Source: Pseudomonas rubra | Lineage (GTDB): Bacteria > Pseudomonadota > Gammaproteobacteria > Pseudomonadales > Pseudomonadaceae | Assembly (NCBI RefSeq): GCF_028656935.1 | Contig: NZ_JAMDGZ010000021.1 | Location: forward strand, 1-64,000 | DNA: 64,000 nucleotides | Reading direction: 5' to 3' | Shown: in pieces, positions 1 to 9,697 of the stretch | Numbering within the stretch: position 1 is the stretch's first letter | How the letters are laid out: every line of letters begins with the position of its first letter | Translations under genes and position numbers: made by a program | The notes under the pieces: model-generated | What the model was told of the DNA's origin: nothing | Database searches by the model: none | What the model saw: the letters and a program-made list of their open reading frames with translations, nothing else

Positions 1-108
1 ATTGACACGCACCGTCCACCCAAGAAAAAAGTGAGCCGCCGTAAGGGCGGAAGGGGCCGGCAGCGTCACCACATCAACTGGATAAGCACGCCTATCAAGA
101 GTCAATAG
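1..108 (+). CDS. Possible C-terminal end of a protein entering from the left edge
   Basis: Frame 1 stays open from the first base to a TAG at 106-108. It would encode 35 residues of a strongly basic tail with a PPKKK run, then SRRKGGRGRQR, ending in STPIKSQ. The orientation faces the convergent gap gene. Only the tail is visible, so no function can be given, and an open frame this short could be chance. Confidence 0.35.
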   Translation: MDTHRPPKKKVSRRKGGRGRQRHHINWISTPIKSQ

Positions 109-140
109 GCTGACTTGCTAGAGATGTGTAGATACCTATG

Positions 141-172
141 CCTATCGCGGTGCAAGCCCGCTCCTACGAGGG
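141..172. repeat. REP-like palindromic element
   Basis: Contains ATCGCGGTGCAAGCCCGCTC followed by CTACGAGG, the usual core of pseudomonad REP sequences. It lies just past the gap stop codon, where it could form a 3' hairpin on the gap mRNA. No separate U-rich terminator is visible there. Confidence 0.6.
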
Positions 173-179
173 GGTGATT

Positions 180-1181
180 TTAGTGGGCGTTGCACAACGC
201 CAGGCAGTTATCCAGCATGCGGTTGGAGAAGCCCCATTCGTTGTCGTACCAGGCCAGCACCTTGAGCATGCGCCCATTGGCCCGGGTATGGTTGGCATCG
301 AAGATCGACGACAGCGGGTTGTGGTTGAAGTCGCAGGACACCAGCGGCAGGCTGTTGTAGCCGAGCACCTTGGAGTGCCGGCTGGCTTCCTTGAACAGCG
401 CATTGACAGCCTCGGCGCTGGCCTCGCGCTCAAGGTTGACGGTGAGGTCGACCAGCGACACGTTGATCACCGGTACCCGCACGGCCATGCCGGTGAGTTT
501 GCCGGCCAGTTCCGGCAGCACCAGGCCCACGGCTTCGGCGGCGCCGGTCTTGCTCGGGATCATCGACTGGGTCGCGGAACGTGCGCGGAACGGGTCGCTG
601 TGGTAGACGTCGGTGAGGTTCTGGTCATTGGTGTAGGCGTGGATGGTGGTCATCAGCCCCTGCTCGATGCCGAACTCACGGTGCAGCACCTGGGCCAGCG
701 GTGCCAGGCAATTGGTGGTGCACGAAGCGCTGGAGATGATCTGGTGCGAAGGGCGCAGGATGTCGTGGTTGACCCCGTACACCACGGTGGCGTCAGCGCC
801 CTTGGCCGGTGCCGAGATAATGACTTTGCCAGCCCCGGCAGTAAGATGGGCGGCGGCCTTGGCGCGCTCGGTGAACAAGCCGGTGCACTCGAACACCACA
901 TCGATGGCTTCGGCTTTCCACGGCAGTTCCGCCGGGTTGCGGATCGCACTGACGGCGATGCGGTCGCCGTTGACGGTAATGCTCTCGTGATCGGATTCGA
1001 CCGTGGCTGCGAAGCTGCCGTGGACGCTGTCGTATTTGAGCAGATGGGCGTTCATTGCACTGTCGCCCAGGTCATTGATGGCGACGACCTGCAGGTCCTG
1101 GCGATAGCCTTGGGTATAGAGTGCGCGGAGGATGTTGCGGCCGATGCGGCCAAAGCCATTGATTGCGATACGAAGGGTCAT
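180..1181 (-). CDS. gap: Glyceraldehyde-3-phosphate dehydrogenase, type I
   Basis: Oxidises glyceraldehyde 3-phosphate with phosphate and NAD(P) to 1,3-bisphosphoglycerate in the cytoplasm, downstream of KDPG cleavage. The 333-residue protein has the N-terminal Rossmann motif [10 protein letters not shown] (residues 7-16) and the catalytic SCTTN with Cys154, and is of normal family length. The ATG at 1181 has an AGAGG ribosome site seven bases upstream. It is divergent from edd, and the shared 269-bp region carries a HexR-type operator. In P. putida this copy (gap-1) belongs to the HexR regulon; here that is inferred from the site and the neighbours. Confidence 0.97.
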   Translation of the reverse strand: MTLRIAINGFGRIGRNILRALYTQGYRQDLQVVAINDLGDSAMNAHLLKYDSVHGSFAATVESDHESITVNGDRIAVSAIRNPAELPWKAEAIDVVFECTGLFTERAKAAAHLTAGAGKVIISAPAKGADATVVYGVNHDILRPSHQIISSASCTTNCLAPLAQVLHREFGIEQGLMTTIHAYTNDQNLTDVYHSDPFRARSATQSMIPSKTGAAEAVGLVLPELAGKLTGMAVRVPVINVSLVDLTVNLEREASAEAVNALFKEASRHSKVLGYNSLPLVSCDFNHNPLSSIFDANHTRANGRMLKVLAWYDNEWGFSNRMLDNCLALCNAH

Positions 1182-1250
1182 GGAGCTACCTCTGGCAGAA
1201 CGGGTAAAGCCCGTGGCAATTGAAGTTTTGCTTCACTGCATCTGATTTTG

Positions 1251-1265
1251 TTGTTGGAATTACAA
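1251..1265. promoter_or_regulatory. Predicted HexR operator between gap and edd
   Basis: Exact TTGT-N7-ACAA, the inverted repeat reported for HexR in pseudomonads. It lies in the 1182-1450 divergent gap/edd spacer, whose centre (about 1240-1330) is A+T-rich and probably holds both promoters. KDPG, the Edd product, is the known inducer that releases HexR. Apart from this site and the edd ribosome site (GGAG at 1439-1442) I see nothing else in the spacer. Confidence 0.75.
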
Positions 1266-1450
1266 GATTATTCGTAAAAAAATAGAAAACAAGCATTTTT
1301 GCTGGCAGTATTTTATTTAATCTACAACGAGCGATCGGCCAAGCCGTTCCTCCCACAGCGCATCGCCCCTGCCATTGAGCCTAGGCCGCGATCGTTGATA
1401 AGGGAAACCGCCGCAGAGGTCGCAACCACCGTTAGCCTGGAGTCCAGTAC

Positions 1451-3277
1451 ATGCATCCGCGCATTCTTGAGGTCACCCAACGGCTGATCGCCCGCAGTCG
1501 CCCCACCCGTGAACGCTACCTTGAGCTGATTCGCGGGGCCGCCAGTGACGGGCCGATGCGTGCCAAGTTGCAGTGCGCCAACTTCGCTCACGGTGTGGCC
1601 GGTTGCGGTAGCCAGGACAAGCAGAGCCTGCGGCTGATGAACGCGGCCAACGTCGCCATCATCTCCGCCTACAACGACATGCTCTCGGCGCACCAGCCTT
1701 ACGAGCACTACCCCGAACAGATCAAGCAGGCGCTGCGCGATATCGGCTCGGTCGGCCAGTTCGCCGGTGGCGTGCCGGCCATGTGCGATGGCGTCACCCA
1801 GGGTGAGCCGGGCATGGAGCTGGGTATCGCCAGCCGCGAAGTGATCGCCATGTCCACCGCCATTGCCCTGTCGCACAACATGTTCGACGCGGCGCTGATG
1901 CTGGGTATCTGTGACAAGATCGTCCCCGGCCTGTTGATGGGCGCGCTGCGCTTCGGTCACCTGCCGACCATTTTCGTTCCGGGCGGGCCGATGCCCTCGG
2001 GCATCTCCAACAAAGAGAAAGCCGACGTGCGCCAGCGTTACGCCGAAGGCAAGGCCAGCCGCGAAGAGCTGCTGGAGTCGGAGATGAAGTCCTACCACAG
2101 CCCCGGCACCTGCACTTTCTACGGCACCGCCAACACCAATCAACTGCTGATGGAAGTGATGGGCCTGCACCTGCCGGGCGCCTCCTTCGTCAACCCCTAT
2201 ACGCCGCTGCGTGATGCTCTGACCACCGAGGCTGCGCAGCAGGTCACGCGCATGACCAAGGCCAGCGGCAACTTCATGCCGCTGGGCGAGATCGTCGACG
2301 AGAAAGCCCTGGTCAACTCCATCGTTGCCCTGCATGCCACCGGCGGCTCGACCAACCACACCCTGCACATGCCGGCAATCGCCCAGGCCGCTGGCATCCA
2401 GCTGACCTGGCAGGACATGGCCGAACTCTCGGAAGTGGTGCCGACCCTGTCCCACGTCTATCCGAACGGCAAAGCTGACATCAACCACTTCCAGGCGGCG
2501 GGCGGCATGGCCTTGCTGATTGGTGAACTGCTCGATGCCGGTCTGCTTCATGAAGACGTCAACACCGTCGCCGGCCACGGCTTGCGCCGCTACACCCAGG
2601 AGCCGTTCCTTGAGGAGGGCAAGCTGGTCTGGCGCGAGGGCCCGTCGACGAGCCTCGATGAGGCGATCCTGCGTCCGGTGGCACGGGCGTTTTCGCCTGA
2701 GGGCGGCCTGCGGGTCATGGAAGGCAACCTCGGTCGCGGGGTGATGAAGGTGTCTGCGGTTGCTCCCGAACATCAGGTAGTTGAAGCACCAGCGCTGGTG
2801 TTCCATGACCAGCAGGCGCTGGCCGATGCCTTCCAGGCCGGGGCGCTGGAGCGTGATTTTGTCGCCGTGATGCGTTTTCAGGGCCCGCGCTGCAACGGCA
2901 TGCCCGAGCTTCACAAGATGACGCCGTTCCTGGGCGTGCTGCAGGATCGCGGCTTCAAGGTGGCGTTGGTGACCGATGGGCGCATGTCCGGCGCTTCGGG
3001 GAAAATCCCGGCGGCTATTCATGTCTGCCCCGAAGCCTTTGACGGCGGCCCGTTGGCGCGCCTGCGCGATGGCGATATCGTCCGCGTCGATGGCGTCGCC
3101 GGGACCTTGACGGTGAAGCTCAGCGCAGCCGAACTTGCCGACCGTGAACTGCCCGCCGCACCGACCGGCAACGACCTGGGGTGCGGCCGCGAGCTGTTCG
3201 GCTTTCTGCGTACCGCCTTGAGCCCGGCAGAGAAGGGCGCCAGCGCCTTCACCTCGGCGTTGGAGACGCTCAAATGA
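1451..3277 (+). CDS. edd: 6-phosphogluconate dehydratase
   Basis: First committed Entner-Doudoroff enzyme: dehydrates 6-phosphogluconate to 2-keto-3-deoxy-6-phosphogluconate. The 608-residue protein belongs to the IlvD/Edd [4Fe-4S] dehydratase family; the signature around [14 protein letters not shown] and the later GGPMPSG and [12 protein letters not shown] segments are present. The ATG at 1451 has GGAG eight bases upstream. Its TGA overlaps the glk ATG (ATGA), so edd, glk and probably gltR-gtrS are cotranscribed from the HexR-controlled promoter. No oddities seen. Confidence 0.97.
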   Translation: MHPRILEVTQRLIARSRPTRERYLELIRGAASDGPMRAKLQCANFAHGVAGCGSQDKQSLRLMNAANVAIISAYNDMLSAHQPYEHYPEQIKQALRDIGSVGQFAGGVPAMCDGVTQGEPGMELGIASREVIAMSTAIALSHNMFDAALMLGICDKIVPGLLMGALRFGHLPTIFVPGGPMPSGISNKEKADVRQRYAEGKASREELLESEMKSYHSPGTCTFYGTANTNQLLMEVMGLHLPGASFVNPYTPLRDALTTEAAQQVTRMTKASGNFMPLGEIVDEKALVNSIVALHATGGSTNHTLHMPAIAQAAGIQLTWQDMAELSEVVPTLSHVYPNGKADINHFQAAGGMALLIGELLDAGLLHEDVNTVAGHGLRRYTQEPFLEEGKLVWREGPSTSLDEAILRPVARAFSPEGGLRVMEGNLGRGVMKVSAVAPEHQVVEAPALVFHDQQALADAFQAGALERDFVAVMRFQGPRCNGMPELHKMTPFLGVLQDRGFKVALVTDGRMSGASGKIPAAIHVCPEAFDGGPLARLRDGDIVRVDGVAGTLTVKLSAAELADRELPAAPTGNDLGCGRELFGFLRTALSPAEKGASAFTSALETLK

Positions 3278-4227
3278 AGCGCGCACTGGTCGGCGATATC
3301 GGTGGTACCAATGCCCGTTTTGCCCTCTGGGAAGACAACCGCATGCACGCGGTGCAGGTCTTTGCCACGGCCGATTACACCAGCCCGGAACAGGCCATTG
3401 GCGCCTACCTTGCAGGTCAGGGGCTGACTCGCGGCGAGCTGGGCGCGGTGTGCCTGGCGGTGGCCGGGCCGGTCGACGGCGATGAGTTTCGCTTTACCAA
3501 CAACCACTGGCGCCTCAGCCGCCAGGCGTTCTGCCAGACCTTACAGATCGAGCGCTTGCTGCTGATCAACGACTTCACCGCCATGGCCCTGGGCATGACC
3601 CGCCTGCAGGCGGATGAATACCGTACTGTTTGCCCAGGCACGCCAGATGCCAGCCGCCCGGCGGTGGTGATCGGCCCGGGTACCGGCCTTGGTGTCGGTA
3701 CCTTGCTCAGCCTTGGTGACGAGCGCTGGATGGCCTTGCCGGGCGAGGGCGGGCATGTCGACCTGCCGGTGGGTAATGCCCGCGAAGCGCAGATTCGCCA
3801 GCAGATCGAAAACGAAATCGGTCACGTCAGCGCCGAAACCGTGCTCAGCGGCGGCGGCTTGTTGCGTTTGTACCAGGCCATCTGCGCCCTGGATGGCCAA
3901 CCGGCAACGTTGCAGAGCCCGGCGGCAATCACCGATGCGGCCCTGGCCGGCGAGCCGCTGGCGTTGGCGGTGATCGAGCAGTTCTGTCGTTTTCTTGGCC
4001 GGGTGGCGGGCAACAATGTGCTGACCCTGGGTGGGCGCGGTGGGGTGTTTATCGTCGGCGGCATCATTCCGCGCTTTGCCGAACTGTTCCTGGCCAGTGG
4101 TTTTGGCGCCAGCTTTGCCGACAAGGGCTGCATGAGTGGCTACTTCAAAGATGTCCCGGTATGGTTGGTGACCGCTGAATTCTCCGGCTTGCTCGGCGCC
4201 GGCGTGGCCTTGCAACAAGCCGGCTGA
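3274..4227 (+). CDS. glk: Glucokinase
   Basis: Phosphorylates glucose imported by GtsABCD to glucose 6-phosphate with ATP. The 317-residue protein starts [16 protein letters not shown]; the phosphate-binding GDIGGTNAR, the catalytic Asp in [12 protein letters not shown], and GPGTGLGVG and GEGGHVDL match bacterial glucokinases. The ATG at 3274 overlaps the edd stop by four bases. An in-frame ATG at 3181 would lie inside edd and add a 31-residue non-homologous extension, so I reject it. Confidence 0.95.
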   Translation: MKRALVGDIGGTNARFALWEDNRMHAVQVFATADYTSPEQAIGAYLAGQGLTRGELGAVCLAVAGPVDGDEFRFTNNHWRLSRQAFCQTLQIERLLLINDFTAMALGMTRLQADEYRTVCPGTPDASRPAVVIGPGTGLGVGTLLSLGDERWMALPGEGGHVDLPVGNAREAQIRQQIENEIGHVSAETVLSGGGLLRLYQAICALDGQPATLQSPAAITDAALAGEPLALAVIEQFCRFLGRVAGNNVLTLGGRGGVFIVGGIIPRFAELFLASGFGASFADKGCMSGYFKDVPVWLVTAEFSGLLGAGVALQQAG

Positions 4228-4235
4228 CAGGTTCG

Positions 4236-4260
4236 GTGGGAGCGGGCTTGCCCCGCGAAA
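4236..4260. repeat. REP-like element in the glk-gltR spacer
   Basis: A GGGAGCGGGCTTGCCCCGCGAA core just after glk, typical of the pseudomonad REP family. It could stabilise or partly terminate the edd-glk transcript before gltR. Confidence 0.5.
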
Positions 4261-4289
4261 CCCTCACCCTGATCCACAAGGAGTGATGC

Positions 4290-5006
4290 GTGAGCAAGTC
4301 GATACTGATGGTCGACGATGACCAGGACATCCGTGAACTGCTGCAGACCTACCTGAGCCGCGCCGGATTCAGCGTCCAGGCGGTGGCCGACGGGCGCAGC
4401 TTTCGCCTGGCCCTGGACGCCAGCGATTGCGATCTGGTGATCCTCGATGTGATGCTGCCCGATGAAGACGGCTTCAGCCTCTGCCGTTGGGTGCGCCAGC
4501 ATCCACGCCTGGCCCAGGTGCCGATCATCATGCTCACTGCCAGCTCTGACGAGGCCGATCGGGTTATTGGTCTGGAACTGGGTGCCGACGACTACCTGGG
4601 CAAACCCTTCAGTCCGCGTGAACTGCAAGCGCGGATCAAGGCCTTGCTGCGCCGCGCCGGGTTTGGCCAGGAGCGCCACGGCAGTGACGTGCTGGCCTTT
4701 GACGACTGGCGCCTGGATACCATCAGCCACCGCTTGTTCCACCGCGATGGTGAAGAGGTGATCCTGTCCGGGGCCGACTTCGCCTTGCTCAAGTTGTTTC
4801 TCGATCACCCGCAACAAATCCTCGACCGCGACACCATCGGCAATGCCACCCGTGGCCGCGAGCCGATGCCGCTGGACCGCATCGTCGACATGGCCGTCAG
4901 CCGCCTGCGCCAGCGCCTGCGCGACAACGAGAAACCGCCACGGCTGATTCGTACTGTGCGCGGCAGTGGTTACCTGCTGGCGGCCAGCGTTGCGCCCGCA
5001 CACTGA
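4290..5006 (+). CDS. gltR: OmpR-family response regulator GltR
   Basis: Partner of the adjacent histidine kinase. In pseudomonads GltR represses the gts/oprB glucose uptake genes until the kinase senses 2-ketogluconate. The 238-residue protein has a receiver domain with acidic pocket DDD (residues 9-11), phospho-acceptor Asp53 (ILDVMLP) and KPF switch Lys, then a winged-helix DNA-binding domain from about 135. The start is GTG at 4290, chosen because AAGGAG lies six bases upstream. It lies 62 bp after glk and overlaps gtrS. The name rests on family resemblance plus this conserved neighbourhood. Confidence 0.9.
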   Translation: MSKSILMVDDDQDIRELLQTYLSRAGFSVQAVADGRSFRLALDASDCDLVILDVMLPDEDGFSLCRWVRQHPRLAQVPIIMLTASSDEADRVIGLELGADDYLGKPFSPRELQARIKALLRRAGFGQERHGSDVLAFDDWRLDTISHRLFHRDGEEVILSGADFALLKLFLDHPQQILDRDTIGNATRGREPMPLDRIVDMAVSRLRQRLRDNEKPPRLIRTVRGSGYLLAASVAPAH

Positions 5007-6444
5007 CGGGCGCTGGCGCCTGCGGCTGCCGCGCTCGTTGCTGGGGCGCATGCTGCTGTTGACCCTGCTGGTGGTGTTGCTGGCGCAAGGCTTGTCCAGC
5101 CTGATCTGGTTGTCGCAACTGCGCGCCAGCCAGATGGAAGGCCTGGTCGCCAGCGCGCGCAGCCTGGCCCACTCGATGAGTGCCAGCGTCAGTTACTTTC
5201 GCTCGCTGCCGATGGCCTACCGGCCGATGGTGCTCGATCAGTTGCGCAGCATGGGCGGCACCCGATTTGTCGTGACCCTCAACGACAAGCCGCTGGACAT
5301 GCAGGTACTGACGGCCACGCCGCGCAAGGCCGCGGTGATCGATGCCGTCGGCGAGGTGTTGCACCAGCGCCTTGGCGCACAGCTGGAAATCTCCATCCAG
5401 TTCGTCAGCCCGCAGGAGCTGCGCATCTTCAACAGCGGGCTGAAACTCGATGAGCTGCCGCGCTCCTGGGCCCACTATGCGCTGACTCTGGAGCCGATCA
5501 ATCCGCCGGTGCTGGTGACCCAGATCCGTCTCGACGAAGACGAATGGCTGTATATCGCCTCGCTGCTGCCCGAGCCCTACACCAGCCTCGAAGAGCAGGG
5601 CCTGCCCAGCCAGCAGCTGTGGTTCATCGTGCTGACCAGTTCATTTTTGCTGCTGTTCATCGGCCTGCTGGTGCATTGGCAGAGCCGCCCGCTCAAGCGC
5701 CTGGCCCTGGCGGCGCGGGAGATGTCGCTGGGGGCTGACGTCGAGCCGGTCACCGAAGGCGGTGGCAGCGAGGTGGAGGAGGTGGGCCGGGCCTTCAACG
5801 CCATGCGCGAACGCATCAGCCGCTACCTGACCGAGCGCAGCCAGTTGTTCAGCGCCATTTCCCACGACCTGCGCACGCCGATCACGCGCTTGCGTCTGCG
5901 GGTCGAGCTGCTGGATGACGAACAAGTACAGGCCAAGTTCGGCCGCGACCTGGACGAGCTGGAGATGCTGGTCAAAGGTGCGCTGCAATGCGTGAAAGAT
6001 ACCGACATCCACGAAAACATCGAGCCTATCGACCTTAATCAGGTGCTTGATTGCCTGGTCGAGCCGTACCTGGGCAGCGGCCAGATCACCCTGGAGGGCC
6101 GCGCCCTGGCGCCATACCCCGGCAAGCCATTGGCGCTCAAGCGCTGCATCGGCAACCTGATCGACAATGCCCTCAAGTACGGTGAGCGCGCTCATCTGCG
6201 GATTTTCGACAGCGACAGCGGTTTTGTCCTGCAGGTTGATGACGAAGGCCCGGGCGTGCCCGAGCAGCGCCTGGAACAGGTATTCGAGCCGCATTTTCGC
6301 CTGGCCGGGCAGCAACAGGGCTACGGCCTGGGCCTGGGCATTGCGCGCAACATCGCCCACAGCCACGGCGGCGAGGTGAGCCTGCGCAACCTGCGTGAAG
6401 GCGGTTTGCGGGTGACCTTGAGCCTGCCGCGCAGCAGTGACTGA
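4966..6444 (+). CDS. gtrS: Sensor histidine kinase GtrS (GltS)
   Basis: Membrane sensor of the GltR/GtrS pair; the known ligands of the family are 2-ketogluconate and 6-phosphogluconate. Two membrane helices (about residues 27-50 and 215-235) flank a periplasmic sensor region, followed by HAMP, the phospho-acceptor H-box SAISHDLRTP (His300 with this start) and an HATPase domain (NLIDNALKYG, DEGPGVPE, GYGLGLGIA). The start is uncertain: GTG at 4966 gives 492 residues and TTG at 4990 gives 484. Both overlap gltR, so translation is coupled, and neither has a convincing ribosome site. Confidence 0.92.
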   Translation: MVTCWRPALRPHTDGRWRLRLPRSLLGRMLLLTLLVVLLAQGLSSLIWLSQLRASQMEGLVASARSLAHSMSASVSYFRSLPMAYRPMVLDQLRSMGGTRFVVTLNDKPLDMQVLTATPRKAAVIDAVGEVLHQRLGAQLEISIQFVSPQELRIFNSGLKLDELPRSWAHYALTLEPINPPVLVTQIRLDEDEWLYIASLLPEPYTSLEEQGLPSQQLWFIVLTSSFLLLFIGLLVHWQSRPLKRLALAAREMSLGADVEPVTEGGGSEVEEVGRAFNAMRERISRYLTERSQLFSAISHDLRTPITRLRLRVELLDDEQVQAKFGRDLDELEMLVKGALQCVKDTDIHENIEPIDLNQVLDCLVEPYLGSGQITLEGRALAPYPGKPLALKRCIGNLIDNALKYGERAHLRIFDSDSGFVLQVDDEGPGVPEQRLEQVFEPHFRLAGQQQGYGLGLGIARNIAHSHGGEVSLRNLREGGLRVTLSLPRSSD

Positions 6445-6456
6445 ACGCCTGTCTGG

Positions 6457-6484
6457 GCGAATGTCACCACGTGGTGACATTCGC
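6457..6484. promoter_or_regulatory. Perfect 28-bp palindrome upstream of gtsA
   Basis: Two 14-base arms with no loop, GCGAATGTCACCAC and its exact complement, centred on CACGTG. It lies 12 bp after gtrS and about 105 bp before the gtsA start. No U-tract follows, so it is not a normal intrinsic terminator. It could be an operator for GltR or another dimeric regulator of the gts-oprB operon; that is inference. Confidence 0.6.
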
Positions 6485-6564
6485 GCATCCCTTCGTTACC
6501 TCCGGTGCCTGTGCCGCTGGTTAGACTTCGATGCAAGCGCAAGCACCACGACTTGCACCTGCAT

Positions 6565-6572
6565 AACAACAA
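6565..6572 (+). promoter_or_regulatory. Crc/Hfq catabolite-activity motif before gtsA
   Basis: AACAACAA matches AAYAAYAA, the A-rich target of Hfq/Crc translational repression in pseudomonads. It directly precedes the gtsA ribosome site (AAAAGG at 6574-6579), so occupancy would block initiation. Confidence 0.55.
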
Positions 6573-6588
6573 GAAAAGGTTTCTCTCG

Positions 6589-7851
6589 ATGAATGCGATC
6601 AATCGCCTCGCCGCTGCCATTTCCCTTACCTGCTTGTTGCCCCTGAGTGCCATTGCCGCCGAAAACGGTACGGTTGAAGTCACCCATTGGTGGACCTCCG
6701 GCGGTGAAGCGGCGGCGGTGAAAACCCTCAGGGAACAAGTCGAGAAAGACGGCTTCACCTGGAAGGACAATGCCGTCGCCGGTGGCGGTGGTGCTGCGGC
6801 CATGACCGTGCTGAAGACACGCGCCGTCGCCGGCAATCCACCGGGTGCTGCGCAGATCAAGGGGCCCGATATCCAGGAATGGGGTTCGCTGGGCCTGCTC
6901 ACCAATCTTGATGATGTTGCCAAGGCCAACAACTGGGATGCCCTGCTGCCGCAGAAAGTCGCCCAGATCATGCAGTACGACGGCCACTATGTGGCGGTGC
7001 CGGTGAACATCCACCGGGTCAACTGGCTGTGGATCAACCCGCAGGTGTTCGACAAGGCCGGGGCCAAGGTGCCGACCACCCTCGATGAACTGTTCGTTGC
7101 CGCCGACAAGCTCAAGGCCGCAGGCTTCATACCTTTGGCTCATGGTGGTCAGCCATGGCAGGACAGCACTGTGTTCGAGGACCTGGTGTTGAGCATCCTC
7201 GGGCCCCTGGGCTATCACAAGGCTTTCGTCGAACTGGATGAGAGCACCCTGACCGGCGCCAAGATGGTCGAGGTGTTCAAGACCTTGCAACGCCTGGGGA
7301 CCTACATGGACGCCAACCGTGCCGGGCGTGACTGGAACATTGCCGCCGCCGAGGTCATCAATGGCAAGGCCGGCATGCAGATCATGGGCGACTGGGCCAA
7401 GAGCGAATGGACCGCCGCCGGCAAGGTGGCGGGCAAGGATTACCAGTGCGTGGCCTTCCCCGGCACCCAGGGCAGCTTTGCCTACAACATCGATTCGCTG
7501 GCGATGTTCAAGCTCAAGAACGACAACGACATCAAGGCGCAGAACGACCTGGCCAAGGTCGCCCTGGAGCCACAGTTCCAGACAGTGTTCAACCAGAACA
7601 AAGGCTCCTTGCCGGTGCGTCAGGACATGGACATGAGCCAGTTCGACGCTTGTACGCAGAAGTCGAAGGTCGACTTCGAGGACGCGGAAAAAGGCGACGG
7701 CCTGCAACCGAGCATGGCCCACAACATGGCGACCACCCTGGCGGTGCAAGGGGCGATCTTCGATGTTGTCACCAACTTCTTCAACGACCCGAAAGCCGAC
7801 CCGGCGACGGCGGTCAAACAGTTGAATTCGGCGATCAAGTCGGCCAAGTGA
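6589..7851 (+). CDS. gtsA: Glucose ABC transporter, periplasmic binding protein
   Basis: Binds glucose (and probably other monosaccharides) in the periplasm and delivers it to GtsBC. The 420-residue protein begins with a Sec signal peptide, [20 protein letters not shown], cleaved near AIA-AEN (about residue 24), followed by a family-1 solute-binding fold ([12 protein letters not shown], then [14 protein letters not shown]). The ATG at 6589 with AAAAGG upstream is preferred to an upstream frame start at 6505, which would hide the signal peptide. First gene of gtsABCD-oprB; a REP hairpin follows it, consistent with higher expression of the binding protein than the permeases. Confidence 0.95.
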   Translation: MNAINRLAAAISLTCLLPLSAIAAENGTVEVTHWWTSGGEAAAVKTLREQVEKDGFTWKDNAVAGGGGAAAMTVLKTRAVAGNPPGAAQIKGPDIQEWGSLGLLTNLDDVAKANNWDALLPQKVAQIMQYDGHYVAVPVNIHRVNWLWINPQVFDKAGAKVPTTLDELFVAADKLKAAGFIPLAHGGQPWQDSTVFEDLVLSILGPLGYHKAFVELDESTLTGAKMVEVFKTLQRLGTYMDANRAGRDWNIAAAEVINGKAGMQIMGDWAKSEWTAAGKVAGKDYQCVAFPGTQGSFAYNIDSLAMFKLKNDNDIKAQNDLAKVALEPQFQTVFNQNKGSLPVRQDMDMSQFDACTQKSKVDFEDAEKGDGLQPSMAHNMATTLAVQGAIFDVVTNFFNDPKADPATAVKQLNSAIKSAK

Positions 7852-7861
7852 TGGGTTGAAT

Positions 7862-7919
7862 CTGTAGGGGCGGGCTCTCGGACCCTTCGCGGGGCAAGCC
7901 CGCTCCCACAGGCCCGCGA
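7862..7919. repeat. REP hairpin between gtsA and gtsB
   Basis: The arms CTGTAGGGGCGGGCT and AGCCCGCTCCCACAG pair nearly perfectly around a central GCGGGG core. An intercistronic REP here resembles those that protect upstream mRNA in binding-protein operons such as malE-malF. Confidence 0.65.
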
Positions 7920-7943
7920 TTGCCTCCACACGAGACATTTCTG

Positions 7944-8852
7944 ATGAGCACTGTTGCCACACTCAACAAGGCCTCACCTCTGGACGCCTTGCAGCGTTGG
8001 CTACCGAAACTGGTACTGGCGCCGAGCATGCTGATTGTCCTGGTCGGCTTTTACGGCTACATCCTCTGGACCTTTGTCCTGTCCTTCACCAACTCAAGCT
8101 TCATGCCCAGCTACAAATGGGTGGGCTTTGCGCAATATGCGCGGCTGATGGACAACGACCGCTGGTGGGTGGCCAGCAAGAACCTGCTGTTGTTCGGCGG
8201 TATGTTCATCGCCATCAGCCTGGTGGTCGGCGTGCTGCTGGCGGTGCTGCTCGACCAGCGCATCCGCCGCGAAGGGTTCATTCGCACCATCTACCTGTAC
8301 CCCATGGCGCTGTCGATGATCGTCACCGGCACCGCCTGGAAGTGGCTGCTCAACCCCGGCCTGGGCCTGGACAAGATGCTTCGCGACTGGGGCTGGGAGG
8401 GCTTTCGCCTGGACTGGCTGGTGGACCCCGACCGGGTCGTCTACTGCCTGGTGATCGCTGCGGTGTGGCAGGCTTCGGGCTTTGTCATGGCGCTGTTCCT
8501 GGCCGGCCTGCGCAGTGTCGATCAGTCGATCATCCGCGCCGCGCAAGTCGATGGCGCAAGCCTGCCGAGCATCTACCTGCGCATCGTCCTGCCGAGTTTG
8601 CGCCCGGTGTTTTTCAGCGCACTGATGATTCTTGCGCACATCGCGATCAAGAGTTTCGACCTGGTCGCGGCCATGACCGCAGGCGGCCCCGGCTATGCCT
8701 CGGACCTGCCGGCAATGTTCATGTATTCCTTCACCTTCAGCCGCGGGCAGATGGGCCTGGGCTCGGCCAGCGCGATCCTGATGCTCGGCGCGATCCTGTC
8801 GATCCTGGTGCCTTACCTGTATTCGGAACTGAGGAACAAGCGCCATGACTAG
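7944..8852 (+). CDS. gtsB: Glucose ABC transporter permease GtsB
   Basis: Inner-membrane permease of the MalF type, pairing with GtsC to form the glucose channel. The 302-residue protein has about six membrane helices and the cytoplasmic EAA loop (RAAQVDGASLPSIYLRIVLP) that contacts the ATPase. ATG 7944 (MSTVATLNK) is preferred to an in-frame TTG at 7920. Its end overlaps gtsC by eight bases, indicating coupled translation. Confidence 0.94.
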   Translation: MSTVATLNKASPLDALQRWLPKLVLAPSMLIVLVGFYGYILWTFVLSFTNSSFMPSYKWVGFAQYARLMDNDRWWVASKNLLLFGGMFIAISLVVGVLLAVLLDQRIRREGFIRTIYLYPMALSMIVTGTAWKWLLNPGLGLDKMLRDWGWEGFRLDWLVDPDRVVYCLVIAAVWQASGFVMALFLAGLRSVDQSIIRAAQVDGASLPSIYLRIVLPSLRPVFFSALMILAHIAIKSFDLVAAMTAGGPGYASDLPAMFMYSFTFSRGQMGLGSASAILMLGAILSILVPYLYSELRNKRHD

Positions 8853-9690
8853 CTCCCTGGTTCCCCGCTCGTTGAGCTTCAGTCGCCTGGCCATCTACTC
8901 GACACTGATCCTGGCCTGTGCGCTGTACCTGATCCCGCTGATCGTGATGCTGCTGACCAGTTTCAAGTCGCCGGAGGACATCCGTACCGGCAACCTGTTG
9001 AGCTGGCCCGAAGTGATCACCAGCATTGGCTGGATCAAGGCCTGGGAAACGGTGGGTGGTTACTTCTGGAACTCGGTGAAGATCACCGTGCCGGCGGTGG
9101 TGATCTCGACCCTGCTCGGTGCGCTCAACGGCTATGTGCTGTCGATGTGGCGCTTCAGGGGCTCGCAGCTGTTCTTCGGCTTGTTGCTGTTCGGTTGTTT
9201 CCTGCCGTTCCAGACCGTGTTGCTGCCGGCCTCGTTCACCCTCGGCAAGCTCGGCCTGGCAAGCACCACCACGGGCCTGGTGCTGGTGCACATTGTTTAT
9301 GGCCTGGCCTTCACCACGCTGTTTTTCCGCAACTACTACTGCAGTGTGCCGCAGGCCCTGGTCAGCGCGGCGCGGCTCGATGGCGCAGGGTTTTTCACCA
9401 TCTTCGGGCGCATCCTGCTGCCGATGTCGGTGCCGATCATCATGGTCTGCCTGATCTGGCAGTTCACCCAGATCTGGAACGATTTTCTGTTCGGCGTGGT
9501 GTTCGCCAGCGGCGATGCCCAACCGATCACCGTGGCCCTGAACAACCTGGTCAACACCAGCACCGGGGTCAAGGAATACAACGTCGACATGGCGGCGGCG
9601 ATGATCGCCGGGTTACCGACCCTGTTGGTCTATGTGCTGGCTGGCAAGTATTTCCTGCGCGGGCTCACGGCCGGCGCGGTCAAGGGGTAA
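8845..9690 (+). CDS. gtsC: Glucose ABC transporter permease GtsC
   Basis: Second membrane subunit, MalG type, 281 residues, about six helices, with EAA loop SAARLDGAGFFTIFGRILLP. The ATG at 8845 lies within the end of gtsB and the stop is only six bases before gtsD, so the transporter genes form one translational unit. Length and order match the Gts systems of other pseudomonads. Confidence 0.94.
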   Translation: MTSSLVPRSLSFSRLAIYSTLILACALYLIPLIVMLLTSFKSPEDIRTGNLLSWPEVITSIGWIKAWETVGGYFWNSVKITVPAVVISTLLGALNGYVLSMWRFRGSQLFFGLLLFGCFLPFQTVLLPASFTLGKLGLASTTTGLVLVHIVYGLAFTTLFFRNYYCSVPQALVSAARLDGAGFFTIFGRILLPMSVPIIMVCLIWQFTQIWNDFLFGVVFASGDAQPITVALNNLVNTSTGVKEYNVDMAAAMIAGLPTLLVYVLAGKYFLRGLTAGAVKG

Positions 9691-9697
9691 ACAACAA
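9690..9697 (+). promoter_or_regulatory. Crc/Hfq motif overlapping the gtsD start
   Basis: AACAACAA, an AAYAAYAA match, runs into the A of the gtsD ATG, between AAGGGG (9682-9687) and the start codon. This is the second of three such motifs in the gts-oprB transcript. Confidence 0.5.

Noticed and set aside
1322..3286. Long open frame antisense to edd (over 650 codons)
   Set aside because: It mirrors codon bias of the high-GC edd gene, has no ribosome site, and its translation is Gln/His/Gly-rich with no domain pattern.
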